Positions 1 through 8,001 of a stretch of DNA of 64,000 nucleotides are shown one piece after another. Made by a program: the position numbers and the translations under genes. The stretch lies in NCBI GenBank assembly GCA_017632935.1, contig JAGBQJ010000037.1, positions 1 through 64,000 of the forward strand. Reading direction: 5' to 3'. The notes beneath the pieces are model-generated. The model was not told where the DNA came from. It searched no databases and was given only the letters and a program-made list of their open reading frames with translations. Every line of letters begins with the position of its first letter. Positions within the stretch are counted from its first letter, which is position 1. The DNA comes from Bacteroidales bacterium. GTDB lineage: Bacteria > Bacteroidota > Bacteroidia > Bacteroidales > F082.

Positions 1-14
1 CAAAACTACAGGCC

Positions 15-677
15 ATGAACATGGACAAGACCAACGCCCCGGCGATGTATTTCTGGGGTACGCCGAACAATTACGCCGTGAAGCCTTCGGCAAAATGCGA
101 CCTGAAGAAGATGCCGGGCTTCAGCATCTTCAGGCGACCCATCACGAACAAATACCCTTACCAGGTAGTGAACCTGATCGATGTGTACAACTACATCATC
201 TGCAACTATGCCAAGGACCGCACCGACGAGTACCGCACCATCAAGGATGAGCGGTACCGCCGGCAGTACAAGGCGGACATGTTCGACTACTGCACTTTCA
301 GCGGCATCTTCTCGATGCGGACGGACAAGGCCATCATCCAGCACTCGGGCTACATCTGCCTGGACTTCGATCACCTGAAAGACGTGGAGGCCGTGTTTGA
401 GGCCCTGAAGGAAGACCCGTACTTTGAGACGCTGCTGCTGTTTCGCAGTCCCTCGGGGGACGGGCTGAAGTGGGTGGTGTCGTTCACGGATTCCTTCTTC
501 CGCTATGGCAGCGACGGGGAGACCTTCGGGGAATACCAGGTGCGATTCTTCGCGAGCCTCTACAACTACATCTTCAACCACTACGGCGTGGAGGTGGATC
601 GCAAGTGCCGCAACCTGTCGCGCGCCTGTTTCCTGCCGCATGACGCAGGAGCCTATCTCAATCCCTCGCTGCTATGA
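15..677 (+). CDS. BT4734/VirE N-terminal-type protein of a mobile element (possibly 5'-partial)
   Basis: About 220 residues resembling the BT4734-like N-terminal domain that precedes VirE/DUF3987 primase-helicases in Bacteroidales mobile elements. The visible hallmark is a central stretch reading YICLDFDHL followed by LLLFRSPSGDGLKWVV, with a late RNLSRACFLPHD motif. These give the Asp-rich and R-S-P-S-G-x-G signatures of this primase-like fold. The frame is open to base 1, so the true start may lie outside the window; 15 is the first ATG inside it. The stop overlaps the next ATG in an ATGA arrangement, so the two are translationally coupled. In many relatives these domains form one polypeptide; here they are split. 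Role in element DNA replication is inferred from family context. Confidence 0.7.
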   Translation: MNMDKTNAPAMYFWGTPNNYAVKPSAKCDLKKMPGFSIFRRPITNKYPYQVVNLIDVYNYIICNYAKDRTDEYRTIKDERYRRQYKADMFDYCTFSGIFSMRTDKAIIQHSGYICLDFDHLKDVEAVFEALKEDPYFETLLLFRSPSGDGLKWVVSFTDSFFRYGSDGETFGEYQVRFFASLYNYIFNHYGVEVDRKCRNLSRACFLPHDAGAYLNPSLL

Positions 678-2487
678 AGGACGCTGTTTTCAACCCTGCC
701 GAATGGGACGCTACGGGCGCGGAGAAGGTGAAGAAGGCACCTTCTCCAGCCTTTGGCGTGTCGGCGCAACAGGCGGCCATCCTTGCCGTGGTGGAGGCCG
801 TGGAGGCCTCGGACATCGACATCACGGCCAACTATTCGGACTGGTTGGCCATCGGTTCGCCTTGGTGTCGGAGCTGGGTGAGGACGGGCGTGAGCTGTTC
901 CACCGCCTGAGCCGATTCTATCCGGGCTACGACGCTGCCGAGGCTGACCGACAGTATTCGGCCTGTCTGCGTGACGGCAGCCGTGAAATCAGCATCGCCT
1001 CGCTTTTCAGCATCGCGAAGGCGCACGGCATTCGGTGGGCTGCGGGCGGCTTGTCTCCTTTCTCGTTTTCCTCACGAAAACGAAGTGAGGAAATTGAGGA
1101 AAATGAGGAAGTGAGGAAAATGGAAGCCGCACGCATCGGCACTTTCTCGCAGTCGGTGAGGGCGCAGCTGCCCGGCATCCTGAGGCGCATCGTGGCGGAT
1201 GCCGTGTCGGAGGTGGATGCCGACCTGCTCATCCTTGGCTCGCTGACGGTGTTTTCGGCCTGTATGCCGAATGTTTACGGGGTGTATGACCGTCGGGAGG
1301 TGTTCGCCAACTTGTTCCTGTATGTGACGGCCAGCGCGTCGTCGGGCAAAGGACGGCTGTCGCTGTGCCGACACTTGGCCGCTCCGCTGCATCGGGAGTT
1401 GCGGGAGCAATACCGCAAATCGATGGAGCGGTACAAGCAGCAGCAGGTGCAGTATGTCATCAACAGGAAGAACGGCGACATGGAGGAGCCGCAGGAGCCG
1501 CCGTTTTTGACGCTGTTCATCCCGGCCAACAGCACGGCGACGGTGGTGTATCAGACTTTGTCGCAGAATGACGGCGTGGGGCTGCTGTTTGAGACCGAAG
1601 GCGACACACTGGCCAACGCCTTCAACTCGGACCTGGGCAACTACTCGGACGGCTTCAGGAAGGCTTTCCACCATGAAGCGATATCGTACCTTCGGAAGAA
1701 AGATCGCGAGTATGTGGAAATCACGAAGCCGAAGTTCTCGGCCATCCTGTCGGGAACGCCGGAGCAGGTGTTCAACCTGATACCTTCGGCGGAGAACGGG
1801 CTTTTCAGCCGCTTCATCTTCTACGTGATGCCGACCGAAATCGTGTGGCATGACATGTTCGATGCCTCGGACGGTCCGACGGCCGATGAGCTCTTTGAGC
1901 AAATCGGCAGGGACTTCTACCAGTTCCACAAGCCGCTGACGGAACAGGCGGTGCGTTTCAGCCTGCAGCGGGAGCAGCAAGGCAGGTTCAACGCCTTCTT
2001 CACGCAAGCGCAGGAGGAATATGCGGCCTTGTTCGGCAACGATATCATCGCCTCGGTGCGTCGTCTCGGGCTGATCTTCTTCCGGATTACGATGATTCTG
2101 ACGGTGCTGCGGCAGATGGACGAGGGCGACTTCCCGCCGCCGACAGGCGAAGGGGAACGGAAAGAGGCATCGTTGGTGTGTGCGGATGCGGACTTCGACA
2201 CGGCCATGGCGATGGTGAGGGTGCTGCTGCGGCATTCGGCCTCGGTGTTTCAGAGCCTGCCTCGCAGGACGGAAAGACGTTTCAGGCAGGGCAGGCAGCA
2301 GCGCACGGAGGGCAGCCGACAGGCTTTGCTGTCGGCCTTGCCAGACACCTTCAACCGCGCAGCTTATCTTCAGGCGGCTGCCCAAATGGGCATCGGCGAG
2401 AAGACGGCGGAGCGGTACATCGCGGAGTTGTGCAGGTCGGGGATGCTGGAGCATCCAGCGAATGGGCAATATAGAAAAACATCCTGA
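674..2487 (+). pseudogene. VirE/DUF3987 primase-helicase, interrupted by one frameshift near 855-862
   Basis: Residues encoded from 674 to about 860 (PriCT/VirE-like linker) run out of frame, and the natural continuation (FALVSELGEDGRELFHRLSRFYPGYD, quoted in two parts: FALVSELGEDGREL, FHRLSRFYPGYD) is in the frame that ends at 2487. One extra T in the ATCGGTTCGCC string would give I-G-F-A and join the two, so a single-base deletion is the simplest explanation. The large part is DUF3987: a P-loop-like TASASSGKGRLS near 1330-1365, a mid-domain LLFETEGDTLANAF, and a C-terminal winged-helix-like segment ending at 2487. A low-complexity EENEE/GAGGAAAATGAGGAA linker sits at 1080-1120. This would be the replication helicase/primase of an integrated element. 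Either a genuine pseudogene or an assembly error. Confidence 0.75.
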
Positions 2488-2489
2488 CC

Positions 2490-2723
2490 ATGGAAGCACT
2501 TATCCATATCGAGGCCTACACCGTGGCCGCGTACCGCGCCATCCGTCCTGCTATCATAACCACCGGGATAGGCTATTTTGGCGTGAGTGGGTTGCTGATT
2601 TCGGCCAGAATCAAAACAAAGGATTATTCGTACCTGGTTGATGTCGTCAACCAAGCCGCTGAGCAAGCTGGGGTCGGGCGTGAAGAATATAGCATCGTTT
2701 TGATGAAGATGCTTAAAGCATAG
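2490..2723 (+). CDS. Small hypothetical protein coupled to the primase
   Basis: A 77-residue protein starting two bases after the primase stop. It has no recognisable domain. The middle carries a Gly/Ile-rich stretch (AIITTGIGYFGVSGLLISA) that is moderately hydrophobic but too short and interrupted to call a membrane segment with confidence; the rest is ordinary soluble composition. Coupling to the primase suggests it belongs to the same mobile element. Function unknown. Confidence 0.45.
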   Translation: MEALIHIEAYTVAAYRAIRPAIITTGIGYFGVSGLLISARIKTKDYSYLVDVVNQAAEQAGVGREEYSIVLMKMLKA

Positions 2724-2733
2724 GTTTAAGGAA

Positions 2734-2988
2734 TCAATTGGGTAAAGCCTCGGCATCGCCATCGATGTCCGAGGCTTTTTTGTTGAGGAGCATGAGCCAT
2801 TGGCGGGCTTCGTTCAGGATGGGTTCGCGCTCATCAAGGATCTTGGCCACTTCCTGGATGCAGTTCCTTACGGTTTCCTCGGAGGGGTCATTGTCGAGCT
2901 GTGCGTCAATGGCGGCCATGCGTTCGTCGATGTCAGCGATTTGGGTCTTAAGCTCTTTTAGGCGTTGTATAATCTGTCTGTCGTCCAT
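2734..2988 (-). CDS. Small coiled-coil hypothetical protein
   Basis: An 84-residue, highly charged protein with heptad-like spacing (IIQRLKELKTQIADIDERM and onwards), predicted almost wholly helical. It converges on the preceding small gene with about 10 bases between stops. A TACTTTTG -7 box on the minus strand at 3199-3206 gives a roughly 200-nt leader that contains the structured element at 3043-3156. No Shine-Dalgarno is visible before the start, as is usual in this phylum. Function unknown; probably element-borne. Confidence 0.55.
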   Translation of the reverse strand: MDDRQIIQRLKELKTQIADIDERMAAIDAQLDNDPSEETVRNCIQEVAKILDEREPILNEARQWLMLLNKKASDIDGDAEALPN

Positions 2989-3042
2989 GGGTTGTTGATT
3001 TGCCGTTGGGGCATAAAGAAGGCGCAGACTCAGCCGAATCTA

Positions 3043-3156
3043 TAACCAACAGGCTCTGGTAAACCATTAAAGCATAGAATCGACAAGCCTACGCCTATTG
3101 GCGTAGACTTTATCGTCCGGTTCCCGCTTTTGAAATTTACCAGATTTCGTTGGTTA
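3043..3156 (-). ncRNA. Candidate structured leader RNA (three nested stems)
   Basis: Nested complementary arms are visible: TAACCAAC (3043-3050) with GTTGGTTA (3149-3156), TCTGGTAAA (3055-3063) with TTTACCAGA (3136-3144), and an apical CTACGCC/GGCGTAG hairpin with a TATT loop (3089-3106). The minus strand is favoured because a promoter lies 40 bases upstream on that strand and a small gene lies 55 bases downstream. The architecture closely parallels the element at 31153-31273. Family not identified. Confidence 0.45.
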
Positions 3157-3198
3157 GGAAACGCGAGCGTAAAGCCCTAATTATGTCTTATATGGGTA

Positions 3199-3206
3199 CA
3201 AAAGTA
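3199..3206 (-). promoter_or_regulatory. Bacteroidota -7 promoter box (minus strand)
   Basis: TACTTTTG read on the minus strand matches TAnnTTTG and would drive the structured leader and the coiled-coil gene. Confidence 0.5.
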
Positions 3207-3397
3207 AGACTTTTCTGTTTTTCAAGGTCAAAATCGGGGAAATTCCAACTTTTGAGGTTGGATTTTTCATCGTTTTCCTCACTTTCCTCATTTTCCTCAG
3301 GTGTGTTTCGTGAGGGAAAGGGGGTGTGATGGTGGCTTGTGGGGATGTTCTTGGTGAGTGTTTGTGAGAGGGAGGGTTAAAGAGGTTTGGTTTTTGG

Positions 3398-3504
3398 CGT
3401 GTCAACGGAGAGGGTGAGACGTGTCAACGATGGCACTTTGTGAGAGGTGTTTTGTGCCACGAGAAAACACGTATCTCGAAATCGGTTGACACGTGGTTGA
3501 CACG
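3398..3504. repeat. Cluster of four CGTGTCAAC 9-mers in inverted pairs plus inner inverted repeats
   Basis: CGTGTCAAC occurs at 3398-3406 and 3420-3428; its complement GTTGACACG occurs at 3485-3493 and 3496-3504. Between them are TGGCAC/GTGCCA (3431-3436 and 3454-3459) and GTGTTTT/AAAACAC (3447-3453 and 3464-3470). The stretch has no credible gene. Such spacing is typical of protein-binding iterons or recombinase arm sites; which one is not decided by sequence alone. Confidence 0.6.
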
Positions 3505-3525
3505 GCAGGGGGTGTTTGGGGAAAG

Positions 3526-3566
3526 AAAAATCCCTAACTCGTTGATTTTCAGAGTTAGGGATTTTT
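3526..3566 (-). terminator. Rho-independent terminator of the tRNA pair
   Basis: AAAAATCCCTAACTC (3526-3540) pairs perfectly with GAGTTAGGGATTTTT (3552-3566), a 15-bp stem with an 11-nt loop. It lies just beyond the tRNA-Glu 3' end and yields a T-run on either strand. Confidence 0.85.
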
Positions 3567-3574
3567 GATTTTTG

Positions 3575-3646
3575 TAGCCCATAGCGGAATCGAACCGCTG
3601 TTTTAAGTGTGAGAAACTTACGACCTAACCGCTAGTCGAATGGGCC
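3575..3646 (-). tRNA. tRNA-Glu (anticodon CTC)
   Basis: The minus strand folds into a full cloverleaf: acceptor GGCCCAT/ATGGGCT, anticodon stem TAAGT/ACTTA with loop TTCTCAC giving CTC, and T-arm with GGTTCGATTCC. CCA is not encoded. It lies 30 bases downstream of tRNA-Arg in one transcript. Confidence 0.9.
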
Positions 3647-3676
3647 AAAAAAAGGTTCTTGTTGCGGAACCTTGTG

Positions 3677-3750
3677 TGAACTAGGCGGGAGTCGAACCCA
3701 CAACCGCCTGATCCGTAGTCAGGGACTCTATCCAATTGAGCTACTAGTCC
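3677..3750 (-). tRNA. tRNA-Arg (anticodon ACG)
   Basis: Cloverleaf on the minus strand: acceptor GGACTAG/CTAGTTC, anticodon stem CCTGA/TCAGG with loop CTACGGA giving ACG (inosine at position 34 expected), T-loop GGTTCGACTCC. CCA is not encoded. Confidence 0.92.
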
Positions 3751-3767
3751 AGTCGTTTTTGACACTG

Positions 3768-3775
3768 CAAAAGTA
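3768..3775 (-). promoter_or_regulatory. -7 promoter box of the tRNA operon
   Basis: TACTTTTG on the minus strand, 18 bases before the tRNA-Arg 5' end. Confidence 0.65.
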
Positions 3776-3912
3776 CAGCTTTTTTCATTCATGCAAGCAA
3801 AAAATCAGGAAAATTTTTATTGTTTTTTGCAAATAATTGATAATCAAAATGGTAGATTTCCTACAAAACAATTGTTTTTGATGCTCCCTTGCGAGGACAA
3901 TCGCTTTTTTGC

Positions 3913-3920
3913 TATCTTTG
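3913..3920 (+). promoter_or_regulatory. -7 promoter box of pepE
   Basis: TATCTTTG, 28 bases before the pepE start; a matching TTG lies about 20 bases upstream. Confidence 0.7.
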
Positions 3921-3947
3921 CGGCATCATTAACAAACAAATTGCGCT

Positions 3948-4721
3948 ATGAGATTATTACTGATTAGCAATTCGACCAATTTCGGCGAGAATTATCTGGC
4001 ATGGGCCACGACCCAAATCGAACTGTTCTGCTTGCAGAACCATATTAATAAGGAAAGCCGCATCATCTTCGTGCCTTTTGCGGGTGTCAACATCGGCGGG
4101 AAGGTGTATCCCGAGAGCTATGACGCCTACGAGGCTAAGGTGAAGACTGTCTTTAGCGAGAAGTTCGGACTCGACAACTTCACCTCCGTGCACCACTTTG
4201 ACGACAAGGTGAAGGCCATCAACGAGGCCGACTGCATCGTGGTGGGCGGTGGCAATACCTTCCATCTGGTGGCCGAGATGCACCGCTATGGCTTGATGGA
4301 GGCCATCCGCGAGCGTGCGCTTGCCGGCGTGCCTTATATGGGCTGGAGCGCAGGTTCTAACGTGGCTTGCCCGACGCTGTGCACCACCAACGATATGCCG
4401 ATTGTGCAACCCGCTTCGTTCAAGTGCCTCAACCTGGTGCCGTTCCAAATCAACCCGCATTATCTTGACCCGCATCCCGAGATCGACAAGATGATCAAGC
4501 ACGGCGGCGAGACACGCCAGGACCGCATCAACGAGTATCTGGCCGTCAACCAGGACATGACCGTAGTCGGTCTGCGTGAGGCCACTGCCCTTTGGGTGGT
4601 CGACGAGAAGATGCTGCTGAAGGGCGGCAAGAAGATGATCGTCATGTGTTACGGCAAGGAATCGGTCGAGATTGACCCGAATTCCGATGTGAGCTTCCTC
4701 TTGGAAGGACAGATGGCATAA
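3948..4721 (+). CDS. pepE: Peptidase E (alpha-aspartyl dipeptidase)
   Basis: A 257-residue class-I glutamine-amidotransferase-like serine dipeptidase that cleaves Asp-X dipeptides in the cytoplasm. The nucleophile elbow GWSAGSN is at residues 132-138 with Ser134, preceded by the VVGGGNTFHL segment near residue 98. Length fits the longer PepE subgroup. It starts at ATG after a clear -7 box and is followed nine bases later by the calcium ATPase, so the two are probably co-transcribed, though no functional link is evident. Confidence 0.93.
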   Translation: MRLLLISNSTNFGENYLAWATTQIELFCLQNHINKESRIIFVPFAGVNIGGKVYPESYDAYEAKVKTVFSEKFGLDNFTSVHHFDDKVKAINEADCIVVGGGNTFHLVAEMHRYGLMEAIRERALAGVPYMGWSAGSNVACPTLCTTNDMPIVQPASFKCLNLVPFQINPHYLDPHPEIDKMIKHGGETRQDRINEYLAVNQDMTVVGLREATALWVVDEKMLLKGGKKMIVMCYGKESVEIDPNSDVSFLLEGQMA

Positions 4722-4730
4722 AGCTGAAGA

Positions 4731-7502
4731 ATGGCAAGAAACTACAGGAACGGTTTGACGCAGAAGGAGGTAGAGGAGCGTCGAAGTCGCTATGGCAACA
4801 ACGTGCTGACTCCTCCTGAGAAAGACCCGCTCTGGAAGCAGTTTTTGGAGAAGTTTCAGGATCCGATTATTCGTATCTTGTTGATTGCCTTGCTGCTTTC
4901 GGTGGGTGTCTCGTTGTACCAGTATTTTACGGGTGCGGCGGGGCTTACCGTACTGCTTGAGCCTCTGGGCATCTTCGTGGCGGTGATGCTGGCCACCACG
5001 GTGGGTTTCATCTTTGAACTGAGTGCCAACAAGAAATTTGACATCCTCAATCAGACCGAGGACGAGACGATGGTGACGGTCTATCGCGATGGGTTAGTCC
5101 AGCGCATTGAGCGTAAGGACGTGGTGGTGGGCGATACGGTGGTACTCAACACGGGCGACGAGGTGCCTGCCGACGGCACGCTGATGGAGGCCGTAGCTAT
5201 GCGCGTCAACGAATCGGACCTGACAGGCGAGCCTTCGAGCAGCAAGACCACCAACAAGGCAGAGTTCAAACCTGATGCCACCTATCCGTCCAACTACGTC
5301 TGTCGTGGCAGCTCGGTGATGGAAGGCCATGGTGTTTTCGTGGTCGAGAAGGTGGGTGATGAGACGGAATGGGGCAAGGTGTATCGTGGTGCTCAGATCG
5401 ACAACAAGGTGAAGACGCCGCTCAATGAGCAACTCGATAAACTCAGCAACGGCATCACTGTTGCCAGTTATGTCATCGCCGGACTCATTGTTGTGCTTCG
5501 TCTGCTGATGTACTTCATCTATGGCGACCACATGCCCTTTGAATGGATGGACTTCGCGCGTTATCTGCTCAACACCTTGATGATTGCCGTCACGCTGATT
5601 GTGGTGGCGGTGCCTGAAGGTCTCCCGATGAGTGTGACGCTGAGCCTGGCCTTGAGTATGCGCAGGATGTTGGAAACCAATAACCTGGTGCGTAAGATGC
5701 ATGCCTGCGAGACCATGGGTGCCGCCACTGTGATTTGTACCGACAAGACGGGTACGCTCACCAAAAACCGCATGAGTCTGGGCGACAGCTTCATCTATGG
5801 ATTGAAGGATGGCAGGTTTGATAATACAGAGGTAGCCCGCCTGATGGCTGAGGGTATTGCGGTCAACTCGACGGCATTTTTGGATTACAGCGATAAGCAA
5901 AAGGTGAAGGTGATTGGCAATCCTACCGAGGGTGCCTTGTTGTTGTGGCTTTTCGACAACAATGTCGACTTTGTGAGGATTCGCGATGAAGTGAAGATCG
6001 TCCGTCAATTGCCGTTTACGCCAAGGTATAAATACATGTGCACGGTGGTGAAGACCCCGTTCTCCGGCGAGTATATTTTATATGTGAAAGGTGCGCCTGA
6101 AATGCTGCTGAAGCGTTGCGCCACGGTGAGAAAACGTGATGGCGAGGCTGGCATAGTTTGGGCCAAGCAGGAGGTTGAAGGCAAGCTCTTGGAATACCAG
6201 AGCAAGGCCATGCGTACCTTGGGCTTCGCCTACAAATACCTCACCGAGGAGGAAGTGAAGACGGTGTTTGTCAACAACAAGTTGACGATGGAAGACCTGT
6301 GTTTCCTCGGCATCGTTGGCATCATCGATCCCATTCGCGATGATGTGGCTGATTCTGTGAAGGACTGCATCGACGCAGGCATAGGCATTAAGATTGTGAC
6401 AGGTGACACGCCTGGCACGGCACGCGAAATTGGCCGGCAGGTGGGCTTGTGGACCGATAACGACGACCCTGAGCGACAGATGATTACGGGCAAGCAGTTC
6501 AACCTGATGACCGACGATGAACTCAAGGAGCGCATCGGCGACCTGAAGATTATGTCGCGCGCCAGGCCCGTCGATAAGGAACGCCTTGTGCGCCTGCTGC
6601 AGGAAACGGGGCAGGTGGTGGCCGTGACGGGCGACGGCACCAATGACGCGCCCGCCTTGAACCGAGCCCAGATCGGCCTCTCGATGGGTGACGGTACCTC
6701 GGTGGCCAAGGAAGCCAGCGACATCACTATCCTCGACAACTCGTTCAAGAGCATCGCCCGCGCCGTGATGTGGGGCCGTTCGCTTTACCATAACATTCAG
6801 CGGTTTATCTTGTTCCAGATGACCATCAACGTGGCTGCATGCCTTATCGTTCTGCTTGGTGCAGTGATGGGTACGGCATCTCCGCTCACCGTGACGCAAA
6901 TGTTGTGGATCAACCTCATCATGGATACCTTCGCTGCTATGGCCTTGGCCTCGTTACCCCCTGACCATAGCGTATTGAAAGAAAAACCGCGTTCGCGCGA
7001 GGCTTTCATCATCACCAAGGATATGGGCAGGCGTATTTTTGGCGTGGGATTGCTCTTTGTGGCCGTTTTGTTCGGATTCATCCAGTATTTCATGCATTGT
7101 CATGTCGACTCGATGGCGGAGTTTTCTGTTCGTGATTATATTGTAAACTACTTCAATTTCCATCATGTCGGCGGCAATTTCACCCCCAAGGAGCTTTCGC
7201 TGCTCTTCACCATCTTCGTCTTCATGCAGTTTTGGAACATCTTCAACGCCAAGGCCTACCATACCATGGATTCAGCGTTTAAAGGCTTGTTCGACAAGGA
7301 CATAAGGCGTGGTTTCGGCATCACCGTATTAATTATAGCGTTAGGTCAGGTGCTCATCATCACATTTGGTGGAGAGATGTTCAATGTGGTGCCTTTGCCT
7401 TTGGGCGACTGGATACGCATCATCATTGGGACCTCGTTCATTTTGTGGCTTGGGGAGATAGAACGATGGGTGCATAGGATGAAAAAAGCCAAAAAGAATT
7501 GA
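4731..7502 (+). CDS. Calcium-transporting P-type ATPase (PMCA/SERCA-like, P2 type)
   Basis: A 923-residue inner-membrane pump. It has an N-terminal cation-ATPase domain, an actuator domain with LTGEPSSSKT, membrane helix 4 with the PEGLP ion-binding motif, phosphorylation loop CTDKTGTLTKN with Asp338, nucleotide-binding domain with KGAPE, hinge VTGDGTNDAPALN, and the C-terminal helix bundle with the WINLIMD segment seen in Ca2+ pumps. It would couple ATP hydrolysis to Ca2+ export. Family known; ion specificity inferred from PEGLP and the C-terminal helices. It lacks an obvious calmodulin-binding tail. It follows pepE closely and probably uses its promoter. Confidence 0.92.
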   Translation: MARNYRNGLTQKEVEERRSRYGNNVLTPPEKDPLWKQFLEKFQDPIIRILLIALLLSVGVSLYQYFTGAAGLTVLLEPLGIFVAVMLATTVGFIFELSANKKFDILNQTEDETMVTVYRDGLVQRIERKDVVVGDTVVLNTGDEVPADGTLMEAVAMRVNESDLTGEPSSSKTTNKAEFKPDATYPSNYVCRGSSVMEGHGVFVVEKVGDETEWGKVYRGAQIDNKVKTPLNEQLDKLSNGITVASYVIAGLIVVLRLLMYFIYGDHMPFEWMDFARYLLNTLMIAVTLIVVAVPEGLPMSVTLSLALSMRRMLETNNLVRKMHACETMGAATVICTDKTGTLTKNRMSLGDSFIYGLKDGRFDNTEVARLMAEGIAVNSTAFLDYSDKQKVKVIGNPTEGALLLWLFDNNVDFVRIRDEVKIVRQLPFTPRYKYMCTVVKTPFSGEYILYVKGAPEMLLKRCATVRKRDGEAGIVWAKQEVEGKLLEYQSKAMRTLGFAYKYLTEEEVKTVFVNNKLTMEDLCFLGIVGIIDPIRDDVADSVKDCIDAGIGIKIVTGDTPGTAREIGRQVGLWTDNDDPERQMITGKQFNLMTDDELKERIGDLKIMSRARPVDKERLVRLLQETGQVVAVTGDGTNDAPALNRAQIGLSMGDGTSVAKEASDITILDNSFKSIARAVMWGRSLYHNIQRFILFQMTINVAACLIVLLGAVMGTASPLTVTQMLWINLIMDTFAAMALASLPPDHSVLKEKPRSREAFIITKDMGRRIFGVGLLFVAVLFGFIQYFMHCHVDSMAEFSVRDYIVNYFNFHHVGGNFTPKELSLLFTIFVFMQFWNIFNAKAYHTMDSAFKGLFDKDIRRGFGITVLIIALGQVLIITFGGEMFNVVPLPLGDWIRIIIGTSFILWLGEIERWVHRMKKAKKN

Positions 7503-7531
7503 AAGTCTTGATTGTGTGAAAGAAAAGTTCG

Positions 7532-7539
7532 TATCTTTG
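7532..7539 (+). promoter_or_regulatory. -7 promoter box of the lipocalin-like lipoprotein
   Basis: TATCTTTG, 26 bases before the start codon at 7566. Confidence 0.65.
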
Positions 7540-7565
7540 CCGCTCCAATCAAAAAGGAGTGAAAG

Positions 7566-7913
7566 ATGAATAAACATTTGATTCTTATTGCTTTAGCTTT
7601 TACTATGGGGTTGTTTTTGACCTCATGCAACCAACCGAAGTTGGAAGGCACTTGGGTGGAACCTGCCGTGGAAGGCAGCCTGCTCGGCGAAGTGGGCTTC
7701 ACCTTGCTCGAAAACGGTGAAGTCAAATCCATCAACACGGGCTTCAGGGAATACCAGACCTGGGAAAAGGTCGGCGACAAGCTGATTCTCAACGGCGTGA
7801 CGACTGGCTCCAGCCCGACCAGCTTTGCCGATACCAACACCATCATCTCTCTCAGTGATAGCCTGCTGGTCATCGGCCAGGATGGTTATTCTGTGAGTTA
7901 CCAGAGAAAATAA
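7566..7913 (+). CDS. Small lipocalin-like lipoprotein
   Basis: A 115-residue exported protein with a signal peptide ending in lipobox LFLTSC (Cys21). The mature part begins LEGTWVEP and alternates short beta-strand-like segments, the pattern of small lipocalin-like domains common as surface lipoproteins in Bacteroidales. Ligand unknown. It has its own promoter, and an AT-rich stretch of near-repeats of TTCAAAATTCAAA follows before the carbamate kinase gene. Confidence 0.7.
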   Translation: MNKHLILIALAFTMGLFLTSCNQPKLEGTWVEPAVEGSLLGEVGFTLLENGEVKSINTGFREYQTWEKVGDKLILNGVTTGSSPTSFADTNTIISLSDSLLVIGQDGYSVSYQRK

Positions 7914-8001
7914 TTCAAAATTCAAAGATTTAAAATTCAAAATTGTGCATCCTGAATTTTAATCTTTATATCTTAAATTTGAAATCTTTAAATCGAAAAT
8001 A

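Noticed and set aside
1072-2499. Long minus-strand open frame opposite the primase
   Set aside because: It is a shadow of the GC-rich primase gene: Arg/His/Leu-rich product without any recognisable motif.
3181-3405. A 74-residue minus-strand open frame
   Set aside because: Composition is driven by repeat tracts, it overlaps the promoter and repeat cluster, and it has no domain.
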